Of a DNA stretch of 64,000 nt, positions 58,401 through 64,000 are shown piece by piece; position 1 is the first letter of the stretch, and each line of letters opens with the position of its first letter. The notes beneath the pieces were generated by a model, which saw nothing but the letters and a program-made list of their open reading frames with translations, was not told the origin of the DNA and ran no database searches. The position numbers and the translations under genes were made by a program. The DNA is from Notospermus geniculatus (Eukaryota > Nemertea > Pilidiophora > Heteronemertea > Lineidae): the NCBI GenBank assembly GCA_002633025.1, contig NMRB01000305.1, positions 6,214 to 70,213 of the forward strand, read 5' to 3'.

Positions 58401-59890
58401 TCCCCCACAAATCTCCTCAGTTGTTAAATTGCATGTGGATTTGTTTCTCTTTGCAGGTCCGACTCGCCGATACCCCCCACGTCGCCATACTGGGTCTCAC
58501 CAAGCACCGCTAATCTTGAAAAGAAGCTGAGAGAGGATGGGTCGAGGAATGAGATGATGGAGAATCTCGGCGATGACACTGCCTCTCTGGACAGGAAAAA
58601 GGTACCGCTACCCAGAATCATCTTTTGTATACATGTAGTTGTTCTCACATTTCACATTGTGATTGGCCAACTAAATGTGCTGGAGGGGAAGATGACGTGT
58701 ATGTCCGATTGAAGCCAGGAAGATGGTCTTGAAGTTAATGAAGTGGTACAATTGCTATGATATAAGAAAGACACAACTCTCTTCTGGGAAACCGAGTTTC
58801 ACACTACATTTTCACTTTTAGGAGGAGTTAATAGAACGCATTGAAGCCAAACTCAAAATCCTCCAAGAAGCCAAGAAAAGCCTTTCTGATGATATAGAAG
58901 GGAATGATAGACTAGGAAAACAGGTATGTTCAGGTTTCAGATCCTCTCATCCATGGTTTCGATGCTAGGTTTGGGCAAAGTGAACAGAACGTCTGCTGGG
59001 TGCCAGGACGTCAACAACCAGATGGTTGCTTGGTGAAACATTATTTGAAGATGGGCATGTCTTGGATCATAAGATTCAACCTCTTTATACCCACTTAATG
59101 ATGATAACACAGTGATACTCACACTGTAGTATTCAAACACCTCCTACAGGTTACTGAAATTGTGGAACAAAGGCTTGAAAATCCAAAAGAGTTGGAGAAG
59201 TACAAGTCGTATGTTGGTGAACTGGACAAAATCATGCACCTGTTGTTGAAGTTGGCGGGTCGGCTAGCAAGGGCTGAGAATGCAGTACTGAGTCTTCCTG
59301 AAGATGCCAGTGAACGAGAGCGGGTAAGTGTGATGTCCAAGAACATTATTTTTATCATGCGAAGTCGCTGAAACCTTTCTGGGGAACTTGAGGAGCAACT
59401 CGGTCAGTGCTAACTGGATCCTTTCAGACCAGTTGAGAGTTCAGAGTGGCAACGCCACCAGGTATCGGACCTGTGGCCTCACGGTCATGAGTTGCTTTTA
59501 ACAAAAGAAGGCATAACTAATGTTATTTTGCACTCAGAAGGCCGTCGAATGCCTGAGCAGACATACTCATTGACCAATAATACTCCCGATACCTTTCAGA
59601 CGAACCTTATATCAAAACGTGACAAACTCAGTGAACAGCATGAGGATGCCAAGAAACTCAAAGAAGGAATCGACAAGCGTTCAGAGCAGGTGGCGACGTA
59701 CTTACGTAAAGACTTAACGGATGAAGAATATGCTGATTACGAAGTGTTCGTCAGAATGAAATCAAAATTAATTATGGAGGAACAGGAAATAGATGACAAA
59801 ATAGTCCTCGGTGAAGAACAGTTGAAGGCGTTATCAAAAAGTATGCTTCATCGCCGAGATCCAGATGATTTGGACTTCTATTTGGAATGA
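20401..59890 (+). CDS. SHROOM: Shroom family actin-binding and ROCK-binding scaffold
   Basis: Shroom proteins recruit Rho kinase to apical junctions and drive apical constriction of epithelial cells. Exons: 20401-20526, 25344-25492, 36966-37163, 42780-46332, 46565-46674, 46984-47730, 56429-57679, 58457-58601, 58822-58923, 59150-59323 and 59600-59890. They total 6846 bases and encode 2281 residues. Domains are a PDZ at residues of about 10-92, a long disordered Ser/Pro-rich region to about 2045, and the ASD2 coiled coil at about 2094-2275. Every junction is GT-AG and keeps frame. The start ATG is the first after an in-frame stop. The combination of N-terminal PDZ and C-terminal ASD2 is diagnostic of Shroom. 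Which vertebrate paralogue is closest cannot be said; a single pre-duplication gene is likely. The last acceptor (59600) was chosen because the nearer AG at 59538 breaks the frame. Confidence 0.95.
20527..25343 (+). other. Shroom intron 1
   Basis: 4.8 kb with no supported coding exon. It contains a degenerate dispersed phrase (tccagg-gatgaaaagtcc type) at about 22935-23070 and 24450-24510, a GAGGACACCTC-type repeat at about 25110-25210, and a tRNA-like segment near 21620-21690. An open frame of about 120 codons at 22470-22841 shows no recognisable family and is probably chance. Confidence 0.6.
25564..25738. mobile_element. Candidate MITE with 15-bp perfect terminal inverted repeats
   Basis: The ends are TTGCACAATTGACCT and its exact reverse complement AGGTCAATTGTGCAA, 175 bases overall, GC-rich inside with a GGCGCGCGCC palindrome. 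No clear target-site duplication could be assigned, so the superfamily is unknown. Confidence 0.55.
26570..26875. mobile_element. 306-bp MITE with 87-bp inverted repeats and 8-bp duplication (hAT-like)
   Basis: The long terminal inverted repeats begin CATCTTCGATAATCGAAGGG and match over about 87 bases with three mismatches. Identical 8-base direct repeats GGGACCAC flank the element at 26562-26569 and 26876-26883. There is no transposase. An 8-base duplication is typical of hAT elements, but the termini are not the usual CAGGG type, so the class is tentative. The near identity of the arms suggests a fairly recent insertion. Confidence 0.8.
29244..29487. repeat. Minisatellite, about 30-bp unit, 8 imperfect copies
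   Basis: Repeats of a unit containing GTAGAGGACTTGTGAAATGC plus a G-rich spacer, with variable unit length. It lies in Shroom intron 2 and has no coding value. Confidence 0.8.
33582..33693 (+). CDS. SHROOM: Alternative terminal exon of Shroom (PDZ-only isoform)
   Basis: A strong acceptor (TATTTCTTTTGCAG) precedes an exon in the phase required by PDZ exon 2. Joined as AG|C it reads SPSSLAFLKKSSSIDEDNDN and ends FNCSLLDILHV with TAA at 33691-33693. A polyadenylation signal AATAAA follows at 33759-33764. The product would have about 128 residues: the whole PDZ plus a 37-residue tail, without the middle region or ASD2. No donor allows it to act as a cassette exon. Expression is inferred. Confidence 0.65.
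33759..33764 (+). terminator. Polyadenylation signal for the short Shroom transcript
   Basis: AATAAA lies 66 bases after the TAA of the alternative terminal exon and is followed by a T/G-containing stretch (GTGTGTACTTTTTAGT). Its spacing fits a functional 3' end. The context is convincing but not proven. Confidence 0.5.
33826..34036. repeat. AT-rich TA microsatellite tract
   Basis: About 210 bases dominated by (TA)n blocks with short interruptions, immediately downstream of the candidate short-isoform polyadenylation site. Short open frames over it (Ile/Tyr-rich) are artefacts. Confidence 0.9.
34738..34941. mobile_element. TTAA-flanked MITE 1 (piggyBac-like)
   Basis: A 204-base element with perfect 15-base inverted ends AGGAGCACGGTATTG and CAATACCGTGCTCCT, flanked on both sides by TTAA (34734-34737 and 34942-34945). 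TTAA duplication is the hallmark of piggyBac insertion. No transposase is encoded. Confidence 0.82.
35601..35777. mobile_element. TTAA-flanked MITE 2 (piggyBac-like)
   Basis: A 177-base element with perfect inverted ends AGATAATGTATCACG and CGTGATACATTATCT, flanked by TTAA at 35597-35600 and 35778-35781. The ends differ from those of MITE 1, so it belongs to another family with the same target preference. Confidence 0.82.
36966..37163 (+). CDS. SHROOM: Shroom exon 3
   Basis: The acceptor CTCTTTTTCAG and donor AG|GTATGC flank a frame reading RGGIDQNTTPRTTLFLKRFR and a charged stretch, then RLPSPPPPYDDQEIDFYADN. It begins the low-complexity middle of the protein. The proline run SPPPPYDD could be an SH3 or WW ligand; this is a guess. 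It starts and ends in phase 2, as its neighbours require. Confidence 0.85.
37968..37998 (-). repeat. Dispersed-repeat signature with a hammerhead-like core
   Basis: On the minus strand the segment reads CTGAGGA, then a perfect hairpin GACCCC-GATT-GGGGTC, then GAAAC. CTGANGA followed by a stem and GAAA is the hammerhead ribozyme core, and similar phrases end Penelope-like retroelements in many invertebrates. However, one unpaired A separates the core from the stem, and stems I and III were not found. It may only be a decayed retroelement end. Confidence 0.3.
38413..38483 (+). repeat. tRNA-like SINE head relic
   Basis: An A-box-like TTGGCGCAGTGG and a B-box GGTTCAATCCC are spaced about 37 bases apart. 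It is followed by unrelated sequence, with no intact cloverleaf. It is a probable decayed tRNA-derived SINE in Shroom intron 3. Confidence 0.4.
39022..39290 (+). mobile_element. SINE copy 1 with tRNA-derived head
   Basis: The head has an acceptor-stem-like GCCCGGT pairing with ACTGGGC, an A-box TGGTGTAGTGG and a B-box GGTTCGAATCC. A body follows (CTCTTTGCCTCACTGGCCTC onward) and then a tail ending GTTGATATCAGACTATAAAC. Head, body and tail all recur on the minus strand at 48549-48954, which defines a family. The T-stem is partly mismatched, so it is not a working tRNA gene. It ends a few bases before a TTAA element. Confidence 0.82.
39300..39540. mobile_element. TTAA-flanked MITE 3 (piggyBac-like)
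   Basis: A 241-base element with inverted ends starting AGGAGCTGGACATCCAAGTT, matched by its complement at the right with one mismatch in about 27 bases. It is flanked by TTAA at 39296-39299 and 39541-39544. The first six bases AGGAGC are shared with MITE 1. No coding sequence is present. Confidence 0.82.
41772..42182. mobile_element. TGTGACCC-family MITE, copy 2, interrupted by a second element
   Basis: The outer ends TGTGACCTGTGCCAGCAAAA and, read inward from the right, TGTGACCCGGGCCAGCAAAA form inverted repeats that continue into AGCAGA(T/C)GCTTGT after the inserted element is removed. The right arm resembles the right arm of copy 1 (TGTGACCCG, GGCAAAA, CAGACGC). The left arm is split by the insertion at 41791-42006. 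Confidence 0.65.
41791..42006. mobile_element. Nested 216-bp MITE inside the TGTGACCC element
   Basis: Inverted repeats of about 35 bases begin AGCCTAATTCACACTTCGAC on the left and AGCCTAATTCATACTTCGAC read inward from the right. The host sequence CAGCAAA is on the left and AAAAGCAG on the right, so the implied duplication is about three bases (AAA). The interior is GC-rich. It has no open frame of a transposase. Confidence 0.7.
42780..46332 (+). CDS. SHROOM: Shroom exon 4, giant exon encoding the disordered middle region
   Basis: A single 3553-base exon encodes about 1185 residues (about 158-1342), rich in Ser, Pro, Arg and Asp, with almost no predicted fold. Notable pieces are three RDSFS repeats (bases 43222-43305), proline motifs (PPAVPPRP, IPPPPWERN), two TQT motifs (44062-44070 and 44347-44355), and many RSSS/RRxS sites typical of basophilic kinase targets. 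In vertebrate Shrooms this part contains the actin-binding ASD1; I could not place an ASD1 with confidence. The acceptor TTCCAG is at 42774-42779 and the donor AAG|GTATGT follows 46332. Confidence 0.9.
46565..47730 (+). CDS. SHROOM: Shroom exons 5 and 6, with an Ena/VASP-binding motif
   Basis: Exon 46565-46674 reads TPENVPRTKDVVDSSPYADV. Exon 46984-47730 begins STSAKGEKQVFEQYTP and ends FAKPLTA in a split codon. It carries PPLLPPRLYR and, at residues 1569-1573 (bases 47552-47566), FPPPP followed by Asp-Glu, the classic EVH1 ligand of Ena/VASP proteins. A second proline run, LPLPPPPPEAQ, follows. Vertebrate Shroom3 is reported to recruit Mena through such a motif, so the role is plausible here. 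Confidence 0.9.
48549..48954 (-). mobile_element. SINE copy 2, minus strand, with an internal insertion
   Basis: On the minus strand the head CGTAGTGGTTCGGGTCTGAC, the B-box GGTTCGAATCCC, the body CTCTTTGCCTCACTGGCCTC and the tail ending TGATATCAGACTATAAAC all match SINE copy 1. About 150 extra bases (about 48673-48829) lie between body and tail. They contain a perfect 24-base palindrome at 48802-48825. Confidence 0.8.
49049..49573. mobile_element. 525-bp TAA-flanked MITE (PIF/Harbinger-like), copy 1
   Basis: Inverted ends GGCGAGACTTTTTTTATACC on the left and GGCGAGACTTTTTTTATTCC read inward from the right extend through CTTGGTTAGCGTGC. TAA is present on both sides (49046-49048 and 49574-49576). 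The interior alternates A/T runs (TTTTATTTTT) with CCGCCCGCCGCC blocks. No transposase is encoded. A three-base TWA duplication and GG-starting ends fit PIF/Harbinger. Confidence 0.78.
50616..50806. mobile_element. TGTGACCC-family MITE, copy 3
   Basis: It starts TGTGACCCTCCACCACAAAA and ends ATATATCACA. The interior (GAGATGACACCAGGAGA, then TTCACAATAGACAGACAGTG and CTGAAATTGACA) closely matches that of copy 1 at 13516-13715. The ends have diverged and no clean duplication remains, so it is an older insertion. Confidence 0.7.
54085..54232. mobile_element. Inverted-repeat element, about 150 bp
   Basis: The arms contain CAATATTATTGCACAATATG and its complement with one change (CATATTATGCAATAATATTG), preceded by similar CCAC-containing ends. 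The core looks like a MITE. The exact ends and any target duplication are unclear. Confidence 0.5.
56429..57679 (+). CDS. SHROOM: Shroom exon 7
   Basis: A 1251-base exon (residues of about 1628-2045) between acceptor CTTTACAG and donor AC|GTAAGT. It is Ser/Pro-rich and disordered. It includes three near-heptad repeats SLNRSTD, NLSRSSD and NASRSNE (bases 56857-56919), the proline motif TPPPVPAKTS, and near its end a charged helix-prone segment QEEIECDEVIAKLANELKTK. The donor leads straight to the exon preceding ASD2. Confidence 0.9.
57716..57812. repeat. Short tandem repeat in Shroom intron 7
   Basis: Four imperfect units starting GGGATTCT, two of them extended as GTGGGATTCTCAGTTTTGTG, directly after exon 7. 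The rest of the intron (to 58456) has no supported exon. Confidence 0.7.
58457..59890 (+). CDS. SHROOM: Shroom exons 8 to 11, ASD2 (ROCK-binding) domain
   Basis: Exons 58457-58601, 58822-58923, 59150-59323 and 59600-59890. From EELIERIEAKLKILQEAKKS onward the protein is a long amphipathic coiled coil: VEQRLENPKELEKYKSYVGE, then DKIMHLLLKLAGRLARAENA and LISKRDKLSEQHEDAKKLKE, ending VRMKSKLIMEEQEIDDKIVL and LGEEQLKALSKSM. This is the Apx/Shroom domain 2 that binds and activates Rho kinase. It is complete and ends at the TGA at 59888-59890, eleven residues after ALSKSM. Confidence 0.95.
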
Positions 59891-60439
59891 GAAAAAGGAA
59901 AATAACTAGTGTAACTTGATGCCCTCATTCATGTCATTCGACACGAATTTAGGCTAGTTCATGCCACAAGTTGGTTTGTTAACACGAGTACAGATGTAGC
60001 TGAATTGTTAGTGTTAACTCTCATTGAAAGTAGCATAATCACTTTCGTCAATATGGCAATGAATTCTGACAAAAGCACCAAATGTCCTTGGCGACTTTAT
60101 TGCCACAGAAGGTTACTGACGTATGTTGGCCTTTTCGCAAGAACTTGTGCTCTGGGCAACAAGTCTCTATCATGTACATTTGCCACCATTAACTTCCACA
60201 TTTCTATAACTAGCAGCACCATGAACAAATCTTTGAATGTAAAATGGTGTGATTCCTCCAGTTGGCAGCACTCTGCTGCCATGCGATAACTGCTGATCCT
60301 TATTGATGTGTTCCATCTGGTTTGGTGTCACCATAAGATACCGGTTTGCCTTGGGTAACACCACACCAGATGTTGACACCACGGCCTCAGTATAATGTTG
60401 ATGTGTGTATGTGGTTCTTGGTGTTGATGTTAGTGTTAA

Positions 60440-60867
60440 GGCCACGGTTATTATATTCTTTGGTTTATGGGCACAAAGTTTCTGAGCCCAGGTACGGAGG
60501 ACAGAATAAAAATTAAAAAAAACTTAGGTTCAGTTCACTTTTTTCATTTTCAGCTTTAGAATGACAAGTTAGACAAATCGGAGGAAATAAAAAACCAAAT
60601 AAATTCTTTATAAATGCCTCTTTTCTGCTTCTTTCCGTCCTTTGCTGGGAAATAGTGTTGGTTTTATTTATTTTTAGCTGTCCTGACTGCTAATCCAAGG
60701 TCGGCGAGAATAAAAATGACTCCATTTATTGGTTTTTTTCTTAGAAGACCTCATTTGAACTTCGGAGGCAATAAAAGAAACTGATTTTCCCAATTTTATT
60801 TTTTTTTCGGAATGGCATTTTGCCACGTCGGCGGGCCCGTAAACCAAAGAATAAAAAAAGTGTGGCC
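60440..60867. mobile_element. 428-bp TAA-flanked MITE (PIF/Harbinger-like), copy 2
   Basis: Ends are GGCCACGGTTATTATATTCT on the left and GGCCACACTTTTTTTATTCT read inward from the right, both followed by TTGGTTTA and GGGC. TAA occurs at 60437-60439 and 60868-60870. The end layout (GGC, T-rich run, CTTGGTT or TTTGGTT) and the A/T-rich interior match the element at 49049-49573. It sits about 550 bases after the Shroom stop. Confidence 0.75.
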
Positions 60868-62420
60868 TAACATTTGGTGAACATTTNCGGTAGTAAATGT
60901 TACAATGTTTCTGCACTAATCCTTCACCATTCAGTGTATCACCAGGCTACTCACACTTCATACTCTGTCACAGAGGTGAGCACAATGGCCCTGGCCATTT
61001 CATTTGAATGTAGCATCAGGATGATGGAAGGGATGTCGTGGCTTACGAGTCCGCTTGTGCGAGGCTTTGCTTAGTATTTATTACACATCTAAAACCTCAT
61101 TTTGCCCTTTTCAAATATCTTTTCAGTAGGAAGCATAATTTAAGTGATGTATAACACTTCTTCTCCCTTGGCATGTTGAGCCCACTAGGGCAAAATATCA
61201 TCAGCTTTTGATATCTGATACTGTAAACCCAGACTTTAATGGGTGTTTTTGCTAACACTTGTCACAAACATTTTGTTTTGTTTGCTTGCACTGTTGAGTG
61301 CATTTTGTGTAAATATTGTCCAGAGTTTTGTGTTAGTAGGTTTAGCTAATAGTTGACCACCTTATCTGTCTTTGACCTAGTCTAAGAGGTGCTGTAGGGA
61401 GAAAGAGTGTTAGAGAAAAGTACATTACATGTACAATGTATTTGTTATTCTAGGATGTTTGTGTGTATGGCTTCTAGTAATATAATTGTGCTTTTGGGTT
61501 CCCTTCGGTTGCTGTTGTAGCCTACCCTTGAGTTACAAAAGGAAAATTTGGGGTTAAGTGTGTCGTGTACTTCTTACAATAGACGCTAGCTTGATAAATA
61601 TTTTGGGAATGGTACTAACTTCAGTTGCCATTACAGAGGCCTATTCTGCCCATGGTTACTATTGTATTATTTGGTTCCCATGGTATGCTATGGTTACTGT
61701 TGTGGCCCTTGGATACCATCACATCCATTGGCCACCACAGTGTAGGCCGACTTAACTTGATCACTAAGCAGAAAGCTATATTCGTGTGTTCTGTCACAGT
61801 TATGCACCTCAGCAACCAGTTTCATAGCAGACATTATTTTCATTCTTTGCCTTATTTGCTTACTTTTCCAACTATCACCAATACCATTATGAAAATAACC
61901 TAACTTACTTTATCTCCCGAGCTGTCAACTCAAGACTCCCCCAGCAGCTGAATAGCAAAGTCATTGACGCAAGACAACATGTNCCTTGGAAACAGTTAAA
62001 GAATTGGTTTGGGACAACCGAATTCTTGTTGGGAACTCATGGATCAGTGCTTACCAGTCATTGGCAGTGACTTTGTTATTTACTGTTGTGGTTGGTAGTT
62101 TAGCAGAATTCCTGTGTGAGGTTTCGAGTATTGCGAATACATTCGCCAGCTAGTACAAGGAGTTTCAATCAGTTTGTGTATAATTTAGCTGCACTTGGTG
62201 GATACTGCATATTACATAGTTTTTATGAAGTATAAAGATATAATTAATGATATTGCAATATATCAACCTTTTTTCATCCATACACATGCTCATTTGGTAA
62301 TCCGTGTTATGAACAGATGCATCAAATAAATTCACCATGTCAAAGAAGAAAATCCTTTGTCATCTTCAGTTACTGGACCTCCCGATCCCCAATGTCTGGC
62401 CAGATCTCAACCCAAGATGC

Positions 62421-62645
62421 TACAGGCAAGGTATAGGCTGTACCAGAGGCAAGGTATAGGCTGTGCCAGTGGCAAGGTATAGGCTGTACCAGAGGCAAAA
62501 TATAGGCTGTACCAGAGGCAAGGTATAGGCTGTACCAGGGGCAAGGTATAGGTTGTACCAGGGGCAAGGTATAGGCTGTACCAGAGGCAAGGTACAAACT
62601 GTACCAGAGGCAAGGTACAGGCTGTACCAGAGGCAAGGTATAGGC
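62421..62645. repeat. Minisatellite, 23-bp unit, about 10 copies
   Basis: About ten copies of a unit containing CAAGGTATAGGCTGTACCAG plus AGG. Unit length is regular with few substitutions. The overlapping minus-strand open frames (repeated Leu-Tyr-Leu-Ala patterns) are repeat artefacts, because 23 is not a multiple of three and all frames stay open. Confidence 0.9.
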
Positions 62646-63239
62646 AGGCCCACATGTAATGTACAAGTAAATGCCTCTGCCATGGTCCCCCTACCATCAT
62701 GTACACACACAATACTTTAGTGAATCTGAATGATAGGAAGGAAAAGGTCCAGAATTTTCTTGTACTCAACTCCCTGGACACACAAGTTGCCAGTTAGCTA
62801 CTCTGCAAAACTTGGGACATTATAGTCCCTTGTGACCAAGTAGAAAATGTGAGCGGGAGCATTTGTGGAGACCCAGTAATCAGGAAAGAAAACAAAGACG
62901 AGCATGAACAGTGAGGAATCAAATTCAATACCCTGGTTTAGGGCAGTAGCTCACATGCAGGATGTACCGGTAACTGGGGCGACATGGAAAGAAATACATG
63001 TAGTCATGCAGAACAGAATACACACATCTATTTGTCCCACAACCTGTGTAATCAAGTTGAATCAACACAAACATACAGGTCAAGGTAAACATTACAAACA
63101 CAAATACAAATGGATACCATGCTATACTTAGCATTCCAGCAGATAAATTTACCCAAAAGGCCGTCATCAAAATGAAAGCAACTCGATGGGGCTTTCAGCA
63201 CATCTAATAAAAGTAGAAATAAGAACAAACTACGAGTTT

Positions 63240-63726
63240 TTAAGAATATACGATTTGCATTTATTTGTATTCGCTAAAAAAATTCAAGACAGTGAGCTTC
63301 CGGTAACTCATGATATTTGCATTGTATGGAATGATAGCTTACATCTGATAGTAAATGCAAAGTCAATTGACAAATAATTCAAAACAAATAACTCGCCAGC
63401 TTTTAATGTGGCTTGCACACCCAGACAGTCATAACTGTAGGGCCCAGTTCAACTAGAGCACCGGTAACACATTGCATTGTATGGCAGTATCAGTGCATAA
63501 CACGTGTAGGCATGTACAAATGTACCTGGTATACAGGTATTCAACTAACAGATCATCGTATACTGTGCAAAAAACGGTGAACTGTGATAAATGCATCATT
63601 GGTCAGTTTTTACTCACTGACCAACGAGACATCCCCTACGAAACTTTGAGAAACCATAGGGCACCCACTCAATGTAGGTTTTGTTTTTTGCCAGATTGGC
63701 ATCCCATTATATGTGGCCTGGATGAA
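63240..63726 (-). other. Probable 3' untranslated region of PFAS
   Basis: Downstream of the PFAS stop on the minus strand there is a polyadenylation signal AATAAA at 63260-63265 (TTTATT on the plus strand), giving a 3' UTR of about 0.5 kb. No coding sequence was seen. Confidence 0.45.
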
Positions 63727-64000
63727 TCAATTATCCATGCACCAAACGTAGGCATTCTGGAACATTCTCATCCATGGTGAAGTCTGCATTGTCTTCTGCC
63801 ACTCCTGTGGCATCCACGCCCATTGCCATGGCAACACTGTACGTTCTGGGTGTGGCATCATGGCCAAGTGGCGACCATCACTGGAGCAGAGACCAGCGAG
63901 TCCACCTTCTGTACCATTGGGATTCAGGGGGTATGCTGATGTCGGTTGACCTTGGTCGTCCACATATTTCACAGCCACCAGGTTCTGTTCATTGATGTAA
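63727..64000 (-). CDS. PFAS: Phosphoribosylformylglycinamidine synthase, last exon (partial)
   Basis: This cytosolic enzyme makes FGAM from FGAR, glutamine and ATP in purine synthesis. The visible 90 codons are the C-terminus of the glutamine amidotransferase domain: YINEQNLVAVKYVDDQGQPT, then YPLNPNGTEGGLAGLCSSDG and RHLAMMPHPER. The PHPER segment (63841-63855) holds the catalytic His and Glu of the triad; the Cys lies off the window. It ends QNAYVWCMDN with TGA at 63727-63729. The frame is open at the right edge, so the gene continues beyond 64000. It converges on Shroom. Confidence 0.95.
   Translation of the reverse strand, partial: YINEQNLVAVKYVDDQGQPTSAYPLNPNGTEGGLAGLCSSDGRHLAMMPHPERTVLPWQWAWMPQEWQKTMQTSPWMRMFQNAYVWCMDN

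Larger units (their letters stand above)
59891..63239. other. Shroom 3' UTR and spacer before PFAS
   Basis: No coding gene was found. A TAA-flanked element lies at 60440-60867, within what should be the Shroom 3' UTR. AATAAA signals occur inside that element (about 60506 and 60598) and, outside it, at 62325-62330. A minisatellite lies at 62421-62645. Single Ns lie at 60887 and 61983. Which signal ends the Shroom transcript cannot be told from sequence. Confidence 0.5.

Noticed and set aside
59492-59599. Longer last Shroom exon starting at the AG near 59538
   Set aside because: That acceptor puts the ASD2 sequence out of frame. The acceptor at 59597-59599 keeps frame and gives a continuous coiled coil.
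62421-62645. CRISPR array
   Set aside because: The units are contiguous without spacers, and the context is an animal genome.
62370-62781. Overlapping minus-strand open frames with repeating Leu-Tyr-Leu-Ala patterns
   Set aside because: These are by-products of the 23-base minisatellite, which leaves all three frames open.

Overview
This is a stretch of animal nuclear genome: split genes with GT-AG introns, long introns full of short non-autonomous transposons, and tRNA-like SINE heads. The frequent palindromes AGGCCT and ACATGT, and the protein similarity, suggest a marine invertebrate, most likely an invertebrate deuterostome such as an echinoderm or hemichordate. That placement is an inference with moderate confidence. 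Single undetermined bases (3453, 33080, 41094, 60887, 61983) and a 199-base block of Ns (13969-14167) show it is a draft scaffold.

Layout. (1) 11-13871, minus strand: 37 exons of DYNC2H1, the heavy chain of cytoplasmic dynein-2, the retrograde intraflagellar transport motor. They run from the N-terminal tail through linker, AAA1, AAA2, AAA4 and the first stalk helix to the edge of the microtubule-binding region. The 5' exons are lost in the N block, the 3' end lies off the window, and the AAA3 module is missing at a single N. (2) 14168-15087: promoter region between two divergent genes, with a perfect CRE. (3) 15613-17606, plus strand: a DCUN1D4/5-like cullin neddylation cofactor, complete at 232 residues. 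(4) 20401-59890, plus strand: a Shroom gene of eleven exons encoding 2281 residues (PDZ, long disordered middle with an FPPPP motif, C-terminal ASD2). An additional terminal exon at 33582-33693 would make a PDZ-only isoform. (5) 63727-64000, minus strand: the last coding exon of PFAS (FGAM synthase), convergent with Shroom.

The exon reconstructions check internally. Shroom exons total 6846 bases, DCUN1D exons 699 and the visible DYNC2H1 exons 7980. All three are multiples of three, and all listed junctions preserve frame with consensus splice sites.

DYNC2H1 and DCUN1D5 are also adjacent and head-to-head in human (11q22.3), so the first two genes form an apparently ancient conserved pair. Shroom introns and flanks carry a rich set of small elements with recognisable target-site duplications: three TTAA elements (piggyBac-like), two TAA elements (Harbinger-like), an 8-bp element (hAT-like), a 9-bp element (Mutator-like), a TGTGACCC family with three copies (one split by a nested insertion), a SINE family with two copies, and three minisatellites. 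I saw no CRISPR array, no convincing functional tRNA or rRNA gene, and no viral gene.
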